From Excoecaria cochinchinensis (taxonomy: Eukaryota > Streptophyta > Magnoliopsida > Malpighiales > Euphorbiaceae), in the NCBI GenBank assembly GCA_947683425.1, contig CANTUQ010000060.1:248001-312000 (forward strand): DNA of 64,000 nt. The letters are read 5' to 3'. The position numbers were made by a program, and so were the translations under genes. A model generated the notes under the pieces. That model had not been told where the DNA came from. It made no database searches and was given only the letters and a program-made list of their open reading frames with translations. The first letter of the stretch is position 1; each line of letters opens with the position of its first letter. Positions 33,738 through 46,679 of this stretch are shown here, piece by piece.

Positions 33738-36299
33738 GACAAGGCATGGGGCCTTTTATTTTATCACATTTATAGATAATTATATTAGGTATGGTCATAT
33801 CTATTTGATTTCTCATAAGTCAGAAGCATTGGGTTGCTTCAAGACTTATATGAATTTTGTTGAAAATCAATTAGACAAAAGGATTAAAGCTTTGAGAACT
33901 GACCGAGGTCGGGAATATTTTTCTGATGAATTTAAAGCTTTATGTGATGAAAATGGATAGAGCATTAGTTGTCCATTCCCAGAACTCCACAACAAAATGG
34001 TGTTGTGGAAAGGAGAAATAGGACTCCCCTTGAAATGGTTAGATTTATGATAGCAGAGGCAAATTTGCCATTCTCCTATTGGGGAGATGCTCTATTAACT
34101 GCTACATATGTTCTAAACCGTGTGCCCTCCAAATCTGTCACATCCATACCTTATGAGATGTGGACTGGTCGACAACCTGATCTAAGCCATTTACGACCTT
34201 GGGGTTGTGCTGCTTACGTCCATGATATCTCAAGTAAATTTGGTAAATTGGGACCAAGAGATAAAAAGAGTATCTTTGTGAGATATTCTGAACTATCAAA
34301 ATGATACGTCTTCATGGGTGAACAGGAAAATAGTACAGTGACAGAATTTAAATCACGAGATGTCATATTCTTAGAGAATGAATTTCCAAAATTGGGAGAA
34401 GTGAATCAAGATTTCACTTTTTATGAAACACAGAAAGAAGAAGAACCATCAGGATCACTTCATCCGAGTGGGAGGGAATTAGAGGAAGAGAGTCAAAACC
34501 TTCCTCCACCAAATGATCTGGATGTTCGAGATCCTAATTTCAATGGGAGTATTCCTGACTCCAGTGGGAGTATGGAACAAGACCCCAACGAGGGCATTCC
34601 GAATTATGATGAATATATGAGACATATTTATCAAGACTCAGAATTGCACAAATCTAAAAGGAGAAGTGTTCCTCGCCGACGATTTAAGATCGAAGGCTCG
34701 AACGAAGCTCTTTCAGTTACCCCACAAGATGAGGAAGAGCCTAAAAATGTTCAAGAAGCTCTTTCATGCCCATTTAAAGAAAAATATATTAGAGTAATGG
34801 AATAAGAAATGGCATCTATGAGATCAAATCATGTTTGGGAACTGGTTGATCTACCTAAAAGACGCAAACAAATTGGGAATAAGTGGATTCTCAAGGTGAA
34901 GCGAAAAGATGATGGTAGTATCGAAAGATATAAAACTCGGCTAGTCGGTAAAGGGTTTACACAACAGGAAGGGATTGATTACGAGGAGACTTTCTCACCA
35001 GTTGTAAGATTTACGTCTATGAGGTTAATTATGGCCATAGTGGCAAGTTTAGACCTAGAGCTACATCAAATGGATGTAAAGACTGCTTTTCTCAATGGAA
35101 AATTGTATGAAGAAATCTACATGGATCAACCTGTAGGTTTCATTGAAATAGGTAACGAATATAAAGTTTGTAGATTGAAGAGATCAATCTATGACCTCAA
35201 GCAGTCTTCAAGACAATGATATTTAAGATTTCATGAGACGATCACGTCGAATGGGTTCAACATGATTGATCATGACCATTGTGTCTATAACAAAAGTTCT
35301 AAAAGTAATTTTGTCATTTTAACATTGTATGTAAACGACATACTAATAGCTGGAAATGACAAAATGTACGTAAATGAAATCAAAGAATGGTTATCGTCCA
35401 ACTTTGAGATGAAAGATATGGGTCATGCAGACTATATTCTTGGAGTTAAGATTTCAAGAGATCATTCAAAAAGGTTGTTATCTCTTTCTCAAGAGACATA
35501 TATCAACAAAGTCCTTGAACGATTCAATATGCATAACTGCAAGCCCATTGATACCCCTATTGCTAAGAATCAGCTTCTCAGCAAAGAGATGTGTCCTAAG
35601 ATGCCGAATGAGATAGAACGTATTAAGAACGTTCCATATGCCAACACCGTGGGTGGTTTTATGTATGTTATGTTGTATACAAGACTTGATATATGCTATG
35701 TTGTGGGAATGGTAAGTAGATATCAATCTAACTCAGGCGAAGCACATTGGAAAGCAGTTAAAAGGATACTTAGATATCTCAAAGGTACAGCAGATTATTC
35801 TCTATGTTATCAAGGTAAGGATCTACATTTGAGAGGATATACAGATGCTGATTGGACAGGAGATGTGGATGATAGAAAATTCATTTCAGGATTCATATTC
35901 TTGCTTGGCAAGGGTGCCATCTCATGGAGTAGCAAAAAATAAACCTGTGTGGCCCTATCAATGATGGAAGCTGAATTTGTCACTTTCGCAGCTACAGTAT
36001 AAGAGGCAGTTTGGTAAAAACGGTTTATAGACCAACTAAGAGTAACTGCCTCGGAGGAACCGATGACCGTCTATAGTGACAGTCAATCGTCGATAGCTTA
36101 CACAAAAGATTCGAAATTTTATAGTAGGACCAAGCATATCGACATTAAGTATCAATATACAAAATACGTTGTTGCACGAGGAAATGTGAAGTTACAGTAC
36201 ATTTCTACACATGATATGATAGCTGATCCGTTGACTAAACCCATAGCTAGAGATGTGATTGAGAGGCATATTAGATCTCAGGGTTTGCGTAGAAATTGA
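33738..36299 (+). pseudogene. pol of copia 1: integrase, reverse transcriptase, RNase H
   Basis: Integrase core resumes at FYFITFIDNYIRY and includes ALRTDRGREYFS and QQNGVVERRNR (second Asp and Glu of the D,D,E triad); a stop and frame change occur at ~33958. The RT region (34809-35942) has NKWILKVKRKDDGSIERYK, the DVKTAFLNG motif and, at the catalytic box, LYVNDILIAG, with asparagine replacing the first aspartate of YVDD. A stop at 35217 breaks the RT. RNase H follows with YSDSQSSIAYTKD and RTKHIDIKYQY (36063-36299). Stops also lie at 35941 and ~36001. Enzymatically dead. Confidence 0.92.
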
Positions 36300-37390
36300 G
36301 TAGTACTATTTTTTACTTTTTGTAATCCCTTGATATTATTATTTATGAATAATAATCAAGTTCTTTATTGGCAATCCATGAGTGTGAATGTTTATGAGTA
36401 AATATTTATTGTTATTTATTTGAGATTGAGCATGTCAGACAGAAAAGTAGCCCACTGATAAGGGTGTTTACCTTAATTTTGTCAATGAGTTAGCAAAAAT
36501 TAAGATGAGGCGAATTTTGAACATATGAGATTGCTCGAAAGCCTATTCAAAATAAAACACCGTCTTGCAGAAATTATAAGATTTGTCTTGTTAAGTTGCG
36601 AGATAAAAACATACATAAGTTTGTATGCTTTGGATTGAGATCCAAATAAGGATTGAATGTAATCCCATGGTGAGTTAAATGTAACTACCATGTTGTATCT
36701 AAAGAGGCCAGAAGTAGTCTTTAAGTAAGTGGACTAAAGTTAGATGTTTCGGTACATTGCAACCTTACGCTTTTATATGGTGTTATATATATACATTTTT
36801 AAATGTAAGACATGCGCCCCTTTAAGGGAAGGAATAAACACCATAACACATGTTTTATACTATGTGTGCTTATGTGACTAAGAGATGGGAAGTTAATAAA
36901 ATTGATCTCAACTTTCCCTATTATGAGACCCTACCATATTTCGACCCTTAGAACCCTTAACTTATCCCTGAAATATGATTCAGTATGGCTAGCTTAGTTA
37001 GTCTCCAATAGGCCATGAAATAATTTGGGCCTAGCGGACCTAGCTAGAAAAGTGAGCTGAATCTTGATGGATGGCATATAGTAAGAGGGGAATATAGCCT
37101 TTAGATCACATTCAATTATTTTGTGGTTCACCGGCTAGCCTATTATGGTCTTTATAAGTAGAGACATAATAGTGAATATGAAAATTATTTTATTAGATCA
37201 TGAGTTAAAACAGTAAATGTGAGAAGGTAATCTAGGGTTTGGCATATGTGAATAAAAGGATCTCGTCTTTTCGAGACGCTATATATCCCTAGCAAGTGTA
37301 TAGCACTAGTGCTCTCGATGTATACTGGTCACACGGTCTATCTGCCTGTATAACTGGAGAACTTGACTGAAAATCGTTCCGTCATGTGCG
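36300..37390 (+). other. 3' non-coding region of copia 1
   Basis: 1.1 kb between the RNase H stop and the polypurine tract, with no open frame. It aligns along its length to 56336-57465 of copia 2 (for example ATTTTTAAATGTAAGACATG at ~36795), so it is a conserved part of the lineage. Confidence 0.8.
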
Positions 37391-37399
37391 AGTGGGAGA
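37391..37399 (+). promoter_or_regulatory. Polypurine tract
   Basis: AGTGGGAGA directly before the TG of the 3' LTR. The same tract is in copia 2 at ~57466. Confidence 0.85.
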
Positions 37400-37943
37400 T
37401 GATGGAGTCTAGATATGTCCATGACTCCCGATATGGATCCGAATCCATATCTATATGGGAATTACACAGGTATGAAAAATGTTCCATATTAGGTCCTTTA
37501 ATTAAGAGTTTGTTCCTTAATTAAATGGATTAAATAAGAGAAGTTACATATTAGTTATTTAATTAATAGTTGTAATTGCTCATTTAATTCCCCATTAATT
37601 TTGTAACTGCCATTTTCTATTAATTACCTTAATTAATAGCCCTCCTAATTAAGAGTATAAGCCTCTTTATAAATAGGGATAAGGTAAAAATAAGAAATAA
37701 TAAGAAAAAGTTCTTATACTGAAACTCTGCTGAATTCTCTTCCCACCTACTTTTCACTCCTAAAGTCTTTTAGACTGTAATTTAGTTGCCGTTATCCCGC
37801 TCGTGGATATCAGGCCGACCGGTGACTCCAAAAGGGATTCTTGTTAACGCTTCCACCAAAATATCCGTGTTACAATAGGTAGGTAGCATATAACCCGATT
37901 ATATTACCTTTATATATGCATGTGGCATGTTATTTTCCCTTCA
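37400..37943 (+). repeat. 3' LTR of copia element 1
   Basis: 544 bp, TGATGGAGTC...CCCTTCA, the partner of 17433-17976 with numerous substitutions, indicating considerable age. Followed by target duplication TAATT. Confidence 0.92.
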
Positions 37944-37948
37944 TAATT

Positions 37949-39374
37949 TATGTAATATTCAAAAGTTACTAATTTGAATTTGCACTTAATAAATATAAAA
38001 AAATAAAATATTTTATTTTAAATATTTAAAAATATTTCGTATTTAAAATTTAAATTAAAAACTCCGTTAGAAAAAAAAATTATGTTATTTTTTTTATCTT
38101 TTTAATTTACAATGTGAATTCACATTGAAGACCAGCAACCAAAGGCAACATTGTATCATTATAAAAAAAATGGCAAAATTATAAAATAATTGAAGTTTAA
38201 TATTATAATTTTATCTTTTTCTGATCTGTTGAGAAAAAAGGAATTTAAAAATATAGAGCCTCAAACATTGGAGGGTGCATAGTGACTAATTGACACAGCG
38301 AAAGGCGCAAGAAAACCAAATTGAAAAACCTCAAAAATCTAACTATAATTATTCCATGTTAAAAGTTTTACAAATAAAGTTATTTATAGGGTTAAAACAA
38401 ACCCTAAATAAAATAAATCGAAAATCATAAAAAAATTCTTGAATAAAAAACTTTAAACTTTAAATGGTCTGAAACAGCTGAATACAATTTAATTTGAACT
38501 CGCCACAAACGGTTACGGGTTTCACCCGGAAACGACTGTAAATCGCACAAATCACTTCGTTTTAACATGTATTGGCTCCAGTAATTCAACCCAAATCAAA
38601 AGTTATGACTTTTCAAACTTTTCGATTTTTCTGCCGGTCGACCGGTCCAGAAAACATTCCGCAATCTATTTGCATCACCAATAGAGCATCACTAATAGAT
38701 ATTTCAACCATCAATTATATGTTGCTGTAGTCCAAATATATCAAGTTATGATTTTAACATACATAAACCGATCTAAAACTTAATCTTGATCAACTACTCT
38801 GCAATAATAAGTTTCCTGCCAAAATAAAAAAAGAAAAGAAAAGAACCAAGCTTTACATTTATGATATATCCCTGCAAGAAAGTTCTTAATACAAACAGTA
38901 ATTAAATTCTACTGATTTATTGCTATTGCTGAATGATACAAAATGGGAATACTTTTACGCAAACAGGTACCGACCAGTCTATTTATGGGTGCCTGAATCA
39001 AAACTGGAGGCAAGACAATTGGGAATGACAGCTGAATCACAACCTCGCTATTTTAAGAATACTGATCATACAAGATCAAGCATTGTACGAGCTCAATGGA
39101 TCAGACATGATTCAGAGTATACTATCATCTCTGAAACTCTGATAACTCAAGCTCAATGATCTTGAACCTATATGATAATCATTCTTCTAAAAAGCACACA
39201 ATTCAACCGAGAGTTGGAAATTCAACTAGGAACAATAGTTGATTCTGGAAGTCTAGTTATGATTCTCCTGTCATTCTACATTATCATACAAGCACAACGA
39301 GAGAAAAATTGAATTACTGGACTGTAATTATCCCCATTTTTAAGTAATCCCCTCCACTTTCCCATACGGGAAAG
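37949..39374. other. 3' flank of the DUF547 gene
   Basis: No gene recognised. A 12-bp perfect palindrome CCGGTCGACCGG at 38634-38645 stands in text that resembles LTR sequence. The part next to 39375 should hold the 3' UTR of the DUF547 gene. Confidence 0.4.
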
Positions 39375-42300
39375 CTACTGCCAGGCTAATTCTTTTGAAA
39401 GTAGATAGCGGAATGTGAAGTTGTGAGGAATCCACTCAATGCACTTGCTGATCTTTCTTTGTTGACACTGCAGAATGTTTTTCCTCAAAGAAGTGGGCAG
39501 TAGATGTTCTATCATGTCCATCAAACCGGCAGGACAAAGATCTAATTCTTTGGCGAGCAACTCCACAAGCTTTGGCAATTGGAGTTTCTTTTCTTTATAT
39601 GCAGAAAGGGTTGATTGAATGTACTCCTCCTTTGCAGCTTCCAGATCCTCAAACACTCTCTTTGGAGTGTATACTCGAACCTAAAGATTCATAATCTGTT
39701 AACAGCTAGCAGATCGCAACAAGCAGCAAGGACTTTATGTAATGGTATATAAACATCATTCTGGCAATTATCTCATGTTTGTTATGTCTCAAATATTAGT
39801 CAGCTTGGCACTATGTTCAAACAACTAGAAGATGTTGAGGGAATAATCATACCGCGGGATCTGAATAGCTTCCTGCACAAAGTGCAAAATATAGGCGAGG
39901 TTCGGGGTGGTCAATAGAATAGGCTTTCCTTGGATCTCCAACCTTGAATTTCGTCTTTGAAGGAAACAGTATTCGCAGCCACTACAACCAGACTTATACA
40001 AGATCAGCGCCAACCGAAGATAAAATATCTCAAGTTTTTCATTGCAAGTGGATTGGAACATGCATCAACCTAAAAAGTTAAAATTCTATGGTAACAGACT
40101 ATGCTGAAATGCAAATGAAGATTTCTCAATCGAACTATGACAATCATTATGGAGAAAGTCAATGTTTAATAATGCAATCAAATGACTAAATATGACAATG
40201 ATGTTATATAGCAGGTATAGGATATAGAAATTACTTGTCCTGGACGAAGCAGTCGACACCCAAGAATTGAACTCTGAATCATATCTACGTTAACAGTGTG
40301 ACCTCCCACATTATATGCAGCCTGAAACAGAAAACGCTCATGATGATGATGAGATACCAATAAAACATTTTCTCATAAAGGAATGAGAAGAACTTGCTGA
40401 CCTTTAGAATTAGTGACGTTCTTTTCATATTGTTTTGTGGAATCCCATAAACCAAAAATGCCTTTACAGCAGCAAATGCAAATAGTTTGCATTAGTTCAG
40501 AGACAAAAAATGCAGGACAAGCAGAAATAGCATCTTGAGAACATTTTCATAGGTTTAGAACTTTACATGCATAACTAGGGAATTGTGCACGTTGATCCAA
40601 AAAGCCAGCTTCTCCTCATGTTTCAGTTTTCTAGGATCAACTGCTTCCAACTGGGAGACAAATGACCTGCAATTCAATAAGCTTTACTTTCACCTTCATA
40701 GCCATTCGAAAGAAGAGAAACAGTTATGATTCCTAAACCTATATGTGCCATTTTTACAAGTGTCCATTTTTTTGACAAATGCAAGTTTCCATTGAGAACC
40801 TCAAGTTCTACTTCAATACAAAAAATTACTCTCTCCATTCTACCAAACTGAATGGAATTAACATAAGCATGTAGAAAAAGAGAAACATTAATTAAGTTAC
40901 TAAATGTTTTGTCGACATTATATGAAAAGTAAAGTTGGAAAGTACATTAAATGTCATCTTGAATTTATCAAAATACTCCAACGGATGATAGGATGCAGTT
41001 AGATGGAAGGCAAACAGGTGATTATATCAGAAAATTTGCCTCTAAGTCTCTAACTAGTAAATGCATATGCACAGCGAGTTGCTTCTTTGGACAAGTTATT
41101 TGGACCACAATGCAGAACTTATAGATACATTCATTCTTTGAATATTATCAGATCATGGAATGTACAATCAAATATTTCAATCACGCCAGACTCCATTTCT
41201 TTCAAATGCAATACTATTATTCTTTTAAGATATTAGATCAACCCTGATAAAATTAGGAAGAAAGAAATAAACATTGTCAAAAAGGATCCAATATCTCCTC
41301 TATATTGGGATAGGGCTCACCTAAAATCTTGTAGTTTATGCTGTATATCTCTTAGCTTCTGTCCATCTCTACGAATCCTTTGCACCTTTGCCATTGTACA
41401 GTAAGGTCCGCTGAATTCCTTAGACTCTCTGATGCAGAAAGGATTGTCACGAGATGAATTGAATGATGAAAAGTTCCCATGCTGAGGGCTCATCTCACCC
41501 TGGCTTTGTGTTGGAAATTCAAAGAATGATGAAGAGAATGAAACAGGAGAAGAAGGATAGTCAGGATCTACCAAAGGTGGATCTGCTATTTCACAGTAAA
41601 TGGCTGAGATGCGCTTGATCATCTCCTCTGAAAGCAAGTTTGCTGTCTCTGTGACACAGTTGCTAATAGAGGTTCCAAGATGATCGGCCAGACTGATGGC
41701 ATTTGAACGATCATCCTGAGCTCGCTGAAGGGACAACATACACAATTCAAATGAATTTGATGTTTGTCATTTAAACTTAATGAAGAAAGAGTGCTGAACT
41801 AATTGCAATGACAGTCATAGCTTCACAATAGTTACCTCCAGCATTGACAATGGAAGGGAATGGTATGAATCAACAGCATTATCTATAGATTTCATGGGAG
41901 GAGGAGTTCCTATTGAACGCTGAGATAATGAGGAGTAACATCGATAGATACTAGAATCTAACAGATTTTCTGATCCTCCCCAAGTGCCATGACATTTCTT
42001 TGGAAAATTTCCAATTGAATTATAAGGCTGAATAGAATGACTTGACAGGCTAGATGCGTTGTGTTTATCGCTCGCGCTATCCTGTCTAGGAACTACTGGA
42101 AACTCCTCTTTTAGCACGGTTGAATTCATTTTACACCTTTCATCCACCAACAATTGAGATGCCACTTGCTGATCAAATGTTTTTCTATACAGAGAGAGAA
42201 GATACCTTTCCAAATACGCAACTTGCAATTCTAACACTGCAATATCCTTAATTAGTTCTTTGGCAGCCTGAAAATTTAGGTGATTTACAAAAGCAGGTTT

Positions 42301-44176
42301 AGCCAGCCTGTTAAAATTACAAAAGGAAGATCTAGAATACTGTCTAGATATGAATGTATTTTGGCTGCATATAAATCAGTCTTCATTTTTCAAGAAGAGG
42401 AATTACCATGGGAATTGAATTATCAGTCACATCATAAGCAAAAGGTTTACAACTCATTGCCTTCTCCAATACGTGTCGCATCACAAACTCATTCTGTAAT
42501 TTGTCCTGGAGTTCTAGAATCTGCACAAGAGAGTGAAGGAACTTTCAGGAAATAAGAAAAATTAAAGTTTGAAATAAACATTTTGTTCATTGAGAATGCA
42601 TGATAAGAGTTCTCAAAGATTTTTACAATCTCCAGTTCTCCAAGTAGAGTTCTGTCTTTTCAAACTGATTGAAAAAGATGCAACAGAAATACTATTTTTG
42701 CCGGAATATCAGGAATTACTGAGCTATCTGGAATATTGAAGAGTTTAATGAACAAAATGCTGCCAATCAAGCTAGAGAAGAAAGCATATCAACAAGCAGA
42801 ATAACAACTAGAAATTTCCCAATAAGAACTAAGTCTTGGAACTGATTTTATCGGCTTTGCTGGTGCTAGTTTAAACTCATACTGCCCATGAAGTATGTTC
42901 CCTTTTGAGCTAACTTCAAGATCTTGCAGGTCTGACAAGTGCAATTAAAGATCAACTCTATATTTTTTGTGCAGTTGCAGAAGACTACATTGGAAACTAA
43001 GAGGATTATGTAGACGACGTCCCTTAAGAAACTTAGCGTTACCTTGTGAAAAAGACGGTGTTTTCAGCTTGTACCTATATATTTTACGATTCTACGCGAA
43101 CTTTGTGAACATTCTGCGAGTGAATTAATACTCTCTTATAAATTGAGACATTCACCTCAGCCTTTAAAGAATCTTGAACCTGTGTCTGTGGAAGTTGTTT
43201 CTGCTTGGCTTCAACCCAGTCATCCAGCTGTGCCATTTTCTTCTACGAAGAGATATTAACAAATAAAATGGCTCAATCTTGATGGAACTAGAAACTGGAA
43301 ACGCGTCTAAAAAAATTGAGGGAATTTAATTGGTTTGCAATTGTATTATGCGCATTCCGGTTTGCTTGTAGAAATGATAGAAAATACAGATAATAACAAG
43401 ATAATATTTAAATCTTACCAATTTGTGATCACAAGCTTCAAAGATGGTATCTAGTTTGTCTTTTGCAACTTTTCTATGGAAAGGATCACTGTCAATGGAA
43501 ACAACAAATGGTTAACCGGTGATACTGAATAGCAATAAGACCCAAGCTATTCTGATCTACAACATAGAGCAGTGAAACAAGTAAGTGCTGGCTTTGATAA
43601 TTCTGCATCACCAATATATTGAGAAAAAAACACTCCAGTCTTCACCATGGCAAGTGAAAAACTCAGTCCAAAGGTCCATTAATGCAATCATGAAAAATCC
43701 AAATAAAAGAGCTTAAAATTACAAAATTTACAGCTTTTGGCGGTAAACAAATCTCAGCTTCTGATTCCAAGCACAACCCACTTCATATTTTCCATAGCTT
43801 CATGCAAAAGCACTTGCTTAAAAGGTCCACAGGCAAATCATCTAACAAGTGATGGTCTTGTTGAAATAAAAGAAGCATGAAAACAAAATTGCACTCTCAA
43901 GGGTAGCACAACATTCAGATGAAGCAAATCAAGAAACGTACATCATATTTCTTAATTTCCATTCCTAGCATATCATTATCTTAAACAAGAAAATTAACGA
44001 TTAGGTCCTTGAATCAGTGAAAAGGTAATCAGAGCAGCAGAAACAGAATGAGAAAAATAAATAAATAAAAACCTATTAGAACGCTTATGCCCTGAAACTC
44101 CTACTTGAAGGAACTTGAATGGCTTGAACGTTGAACCTCCCCGCCAGTTTTGTTCATTCATAGTGGCAACAAACAT
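39375..44176 (-). CDS. MIP1-type leucine zipper and DUF547 domain protein
   Basis: Eleven exons: 44073-44176, 43419-43488, 43156-43242, 42407-42520, 41836-42267, 41321-41724, 40567-40666, 40402-40461, 40235-40321, 39853-39981 and 39375-39680. All have GT-AG borders and consistent phase, giving about 630 residues. The N-terminal third has a coiled coil matching the Lzipper-MIP1 domain (ILELQDKLQNEFVMRHVLEK, then AVLELQVAYLERYLLSLYRK). A Ser/Pro-rich middle follows. The C-terminal DUF547 begins around residue 430: KLAFWINVHNSLVMHAFLVY, TLILKAAYNVGGHTVNVD-like stretch, DHPEPRLYFALCAGSYSDPA, and ends IEWIPHNFTFRYLL. The family is named after Antirrhinum MIP1, which bridges MADS-box proteins; DUF547 has no proven activity. 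Start chosen at the first ATG in frame; exon 3 may use either of two adjacent AG acceptors. Confidence 0.9.
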
Positions 44177-45838
44177 TTTGTCTTTAGACCCCACAGTTTG
44201 AAAAATTCACTGAAATAGCATTAAATGCAGCACATACCAACATAAGAAAGTGACAATTACTATGCCAAGAAAAATACACTACAGAAAGGAAAATTCCAAA
44301 AAACAATAAATTCTATCAACATAAAAACTTGCTTACAAGCAAAACAAATCACACAAAGGAATAAGACGACTCACAAAAATGGGGGGTTTTTTCCCTTTCG
44401 TTAAAAGATGAACCCAAATTAGATATATTCCTCAAACAAAATCCCAAAAGCCCATTTGTCTTTTTGACATAAAACATACAATTGTACAACTAATATTATA
44501 TATAGTGCAAAAGATGGGCATGCTATGGATACATAGATTCATAGTTTATAGTGCTTAAAGGGTTGATTTTTCTTTCTTTTTTTGAAATTTTGACTAGTCC
44601 CTTGTCTAAGAAAGCAATTCCACCTTTGAAGCTTTTGCAATGGTGGGCTTTTTTTGCATTTGCATGAAAAGAAGCAAATCAAGTCGTGGCTTTTTGATTG
44701 AAGAGAGTTTTTATATAACTTGAAAAGTTGAAAATCAATCATTCAAAAAGTGGGAAAGAGACGAGAAACAAATAGGTGACTGATTTAAATAATATATATA
44801 TATATATATATATTAACTTATTAAGGGTTCATGGGATTTGCGCTTCGACCAAGTTTAAAACTTTCCAATTTATGTGGTTTTTATCAGAACCGAGACCTTT
44901 TATTAGGACTGAGACCGGTTAATCAACCTACTCACAAAAAAAAAAATTAATCTATCTATTAATATTAGTTTTTTAAAATTATTAAATTCGTTATATTCGA
45001 TAAATCAATTTATTTATTTCTATTTTTTATTTGATTAATCAATATTTTTTTATTAATAAATAAAATTTATAACATATAGATATAAAATAAATAGACAAAA
45101 TTCAATTCAATTTTAAATGTGCAAAATAAAAATCACAAAATAAATATAATATATTAGCCAAAATTCATGTTTAACAAATTAATAGTTAATATTATAAAGT
45201 GAATTTAATATTATTGAAAATTAGTATGTTTAATTCTAAGTTGAAATAAAATTTTGAATAAAATTGAATATTAAAATATAGACTATAAAACATAAACTAA
45301 CGTAATTAAATGCTATAAAATAAAATATAGATATCAATATATTATAAAAAATAATATATATAAAAGTTAATCAATTACTTTATGAGAATGACATATTTTA
45401 AATGTAGTTTAAAATATTATATAAATTTTATAAATAAATATAGAAAAATAGATATAAAAATAAAAATATAATTTAAAATATTACTTTATTTAAATTTTAG
45501 AGATAAATAAAAAAAATTAAGGTATAAAAATAAAAATATAATGTATATATATGAATCGGTTAACCATACACTAACCTTTAATCGGTACCTAAAAATCGAA
45601 ACCGAAAATTAAAATTGCTAAAAATAAAAATCAAAATTGAATTAATAGAACCGATTAATCCAAAAAAATCGATTCATCCATTTTGGGATTAATCAAATTT
45701 TTGTTTTTTTTTTCTCGCTACTAGTTTTATTGTTGTTTGGCTTCCCAAATATTCAAAACAAGATAAACAAAAAATATATCCCAAAATTATTTATTTCTTT
45801 TATAACTCAAATAAATAAATACAGTTTAGTTTTATCTC

Positions 45839-45871
<33 letters not shown>

Positions 45872-46090
45872 TGAGAATAAGCAGACTTTCATTAAAGAAG
45901 ATCAAAGCTAAAAGCATATACAATAGAATTGGAAGAAAAATCCCAATAGCATTATTATCAGTTGCTCAAGTTTTTTTTTTTTTTTTTTTTTAGACAAAAC
46001 AGTTGCTCAAGTTAAAGCTTGAGCCGCTGTATTAATAATAACAACAACAATAATAAATATAATATATAATAAGCGTGAGTGAGCCCACCT
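44177..46090. other. Upstream of the DUF547 gene; AT-rich DNA
   Basis: The first few hundred bases should contain the 5' UTR and promoter of the DUF547 gene. 44,900-45,700 carries scattered ACCGATTAATC/GGTTAATC words at both ends and may be a worn DNA transposon, but no duplication was found. Includes (TA)n at ~44790, (TTA)n at ~45840-45870 and a T run at ~45970. Confidence 0.4.
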
Positions 46091-46117
46091 AGACACTACA
46101 AGAAAATCAATTTTTAG

Positions 46118-46640
46118 TGACGGAAATTCAGCGACGGAATATTTTCCGTCGCTAATTAGCGACGGAATACATTTGTCGTCGCTAATTAGCGACGGAATAC
46201 AATTTTCGTCGCTAAATGGCGGAAGTATTTTCCCTCCAAATTTAACGACGAAAAGTAACGACGGAAAATTTTCGCGTCGCTAATTGTTGCAGGAGACGGA
46301 ATTTTGCGACGGAATTCACATTCCGTCGCTAAAATTAGCGACGGAAATTCTATTCCGTCGCTAAAAAAATATATTATAATTAAGAATTTTTTTTAGCGAC
46401 GGAAACATAAATCCGTCGCTAAAATTAGCGACGGTATTATGTTTCCGTCGCTAAAAAAAATTATTATAATTAATAATTTTTTTTAGCGACGGAGATAGTA
46501 TTCCGTCGCTAATTTTAGCGACGGATATTAAAAATCCGTCGCTAATTTTAGCGACGGATTTATGTTTCCGTCGCTAAAAAAATTATTAATTATAATATAT
46601 TTTTTAGCGACGGAATAAAATTTCCGTCGCTAAAAATTTT
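46118..46640. repeat. Left subterminal repeats of the CACTA element
   Basis: About 25 copies of GCGACGGAA / TTCCGTCGC in both orientations, often paired as hairpins separated by AT-rich spacers. These are presumed transposase-binding sites. Confidence 0.9.
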
Positions 46641-46679
46641 ATATATAATAAAAATTTCTGACTTTTCTTCTTCCCTTCC

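Larger units (their letters stand above)
17433..37943 (+). mobile_element. Ty1/copia element 1, enlarged by nested LTR insertions
   Basis: 5-bp target duplication TAATT (17428-17432, 37944-37948) and two 544-bp LTRs. Internal order is primer-binding site, ~2 kb leader, gag, protease, integrase, reverse transcriptase and RNase H, which is the copia order with integrase before RT. Removing four insertion blocks (20248-21720, 21755-27190, 28545-33737 with their nested contents) leaves ~8.4 kb with continuous gag and integrase reading frames over the junctions. Many point changes between the LTRs and several stops show that it is old and inactive. Confidence 0.93.

Noticed and set aside
44880..45700. 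Possible DNA transposon with GGTTAATC/ACCGATTAATC ends
   Set aside because: Similar words at both ends, but neither precise termini nor target duplication could be defined.
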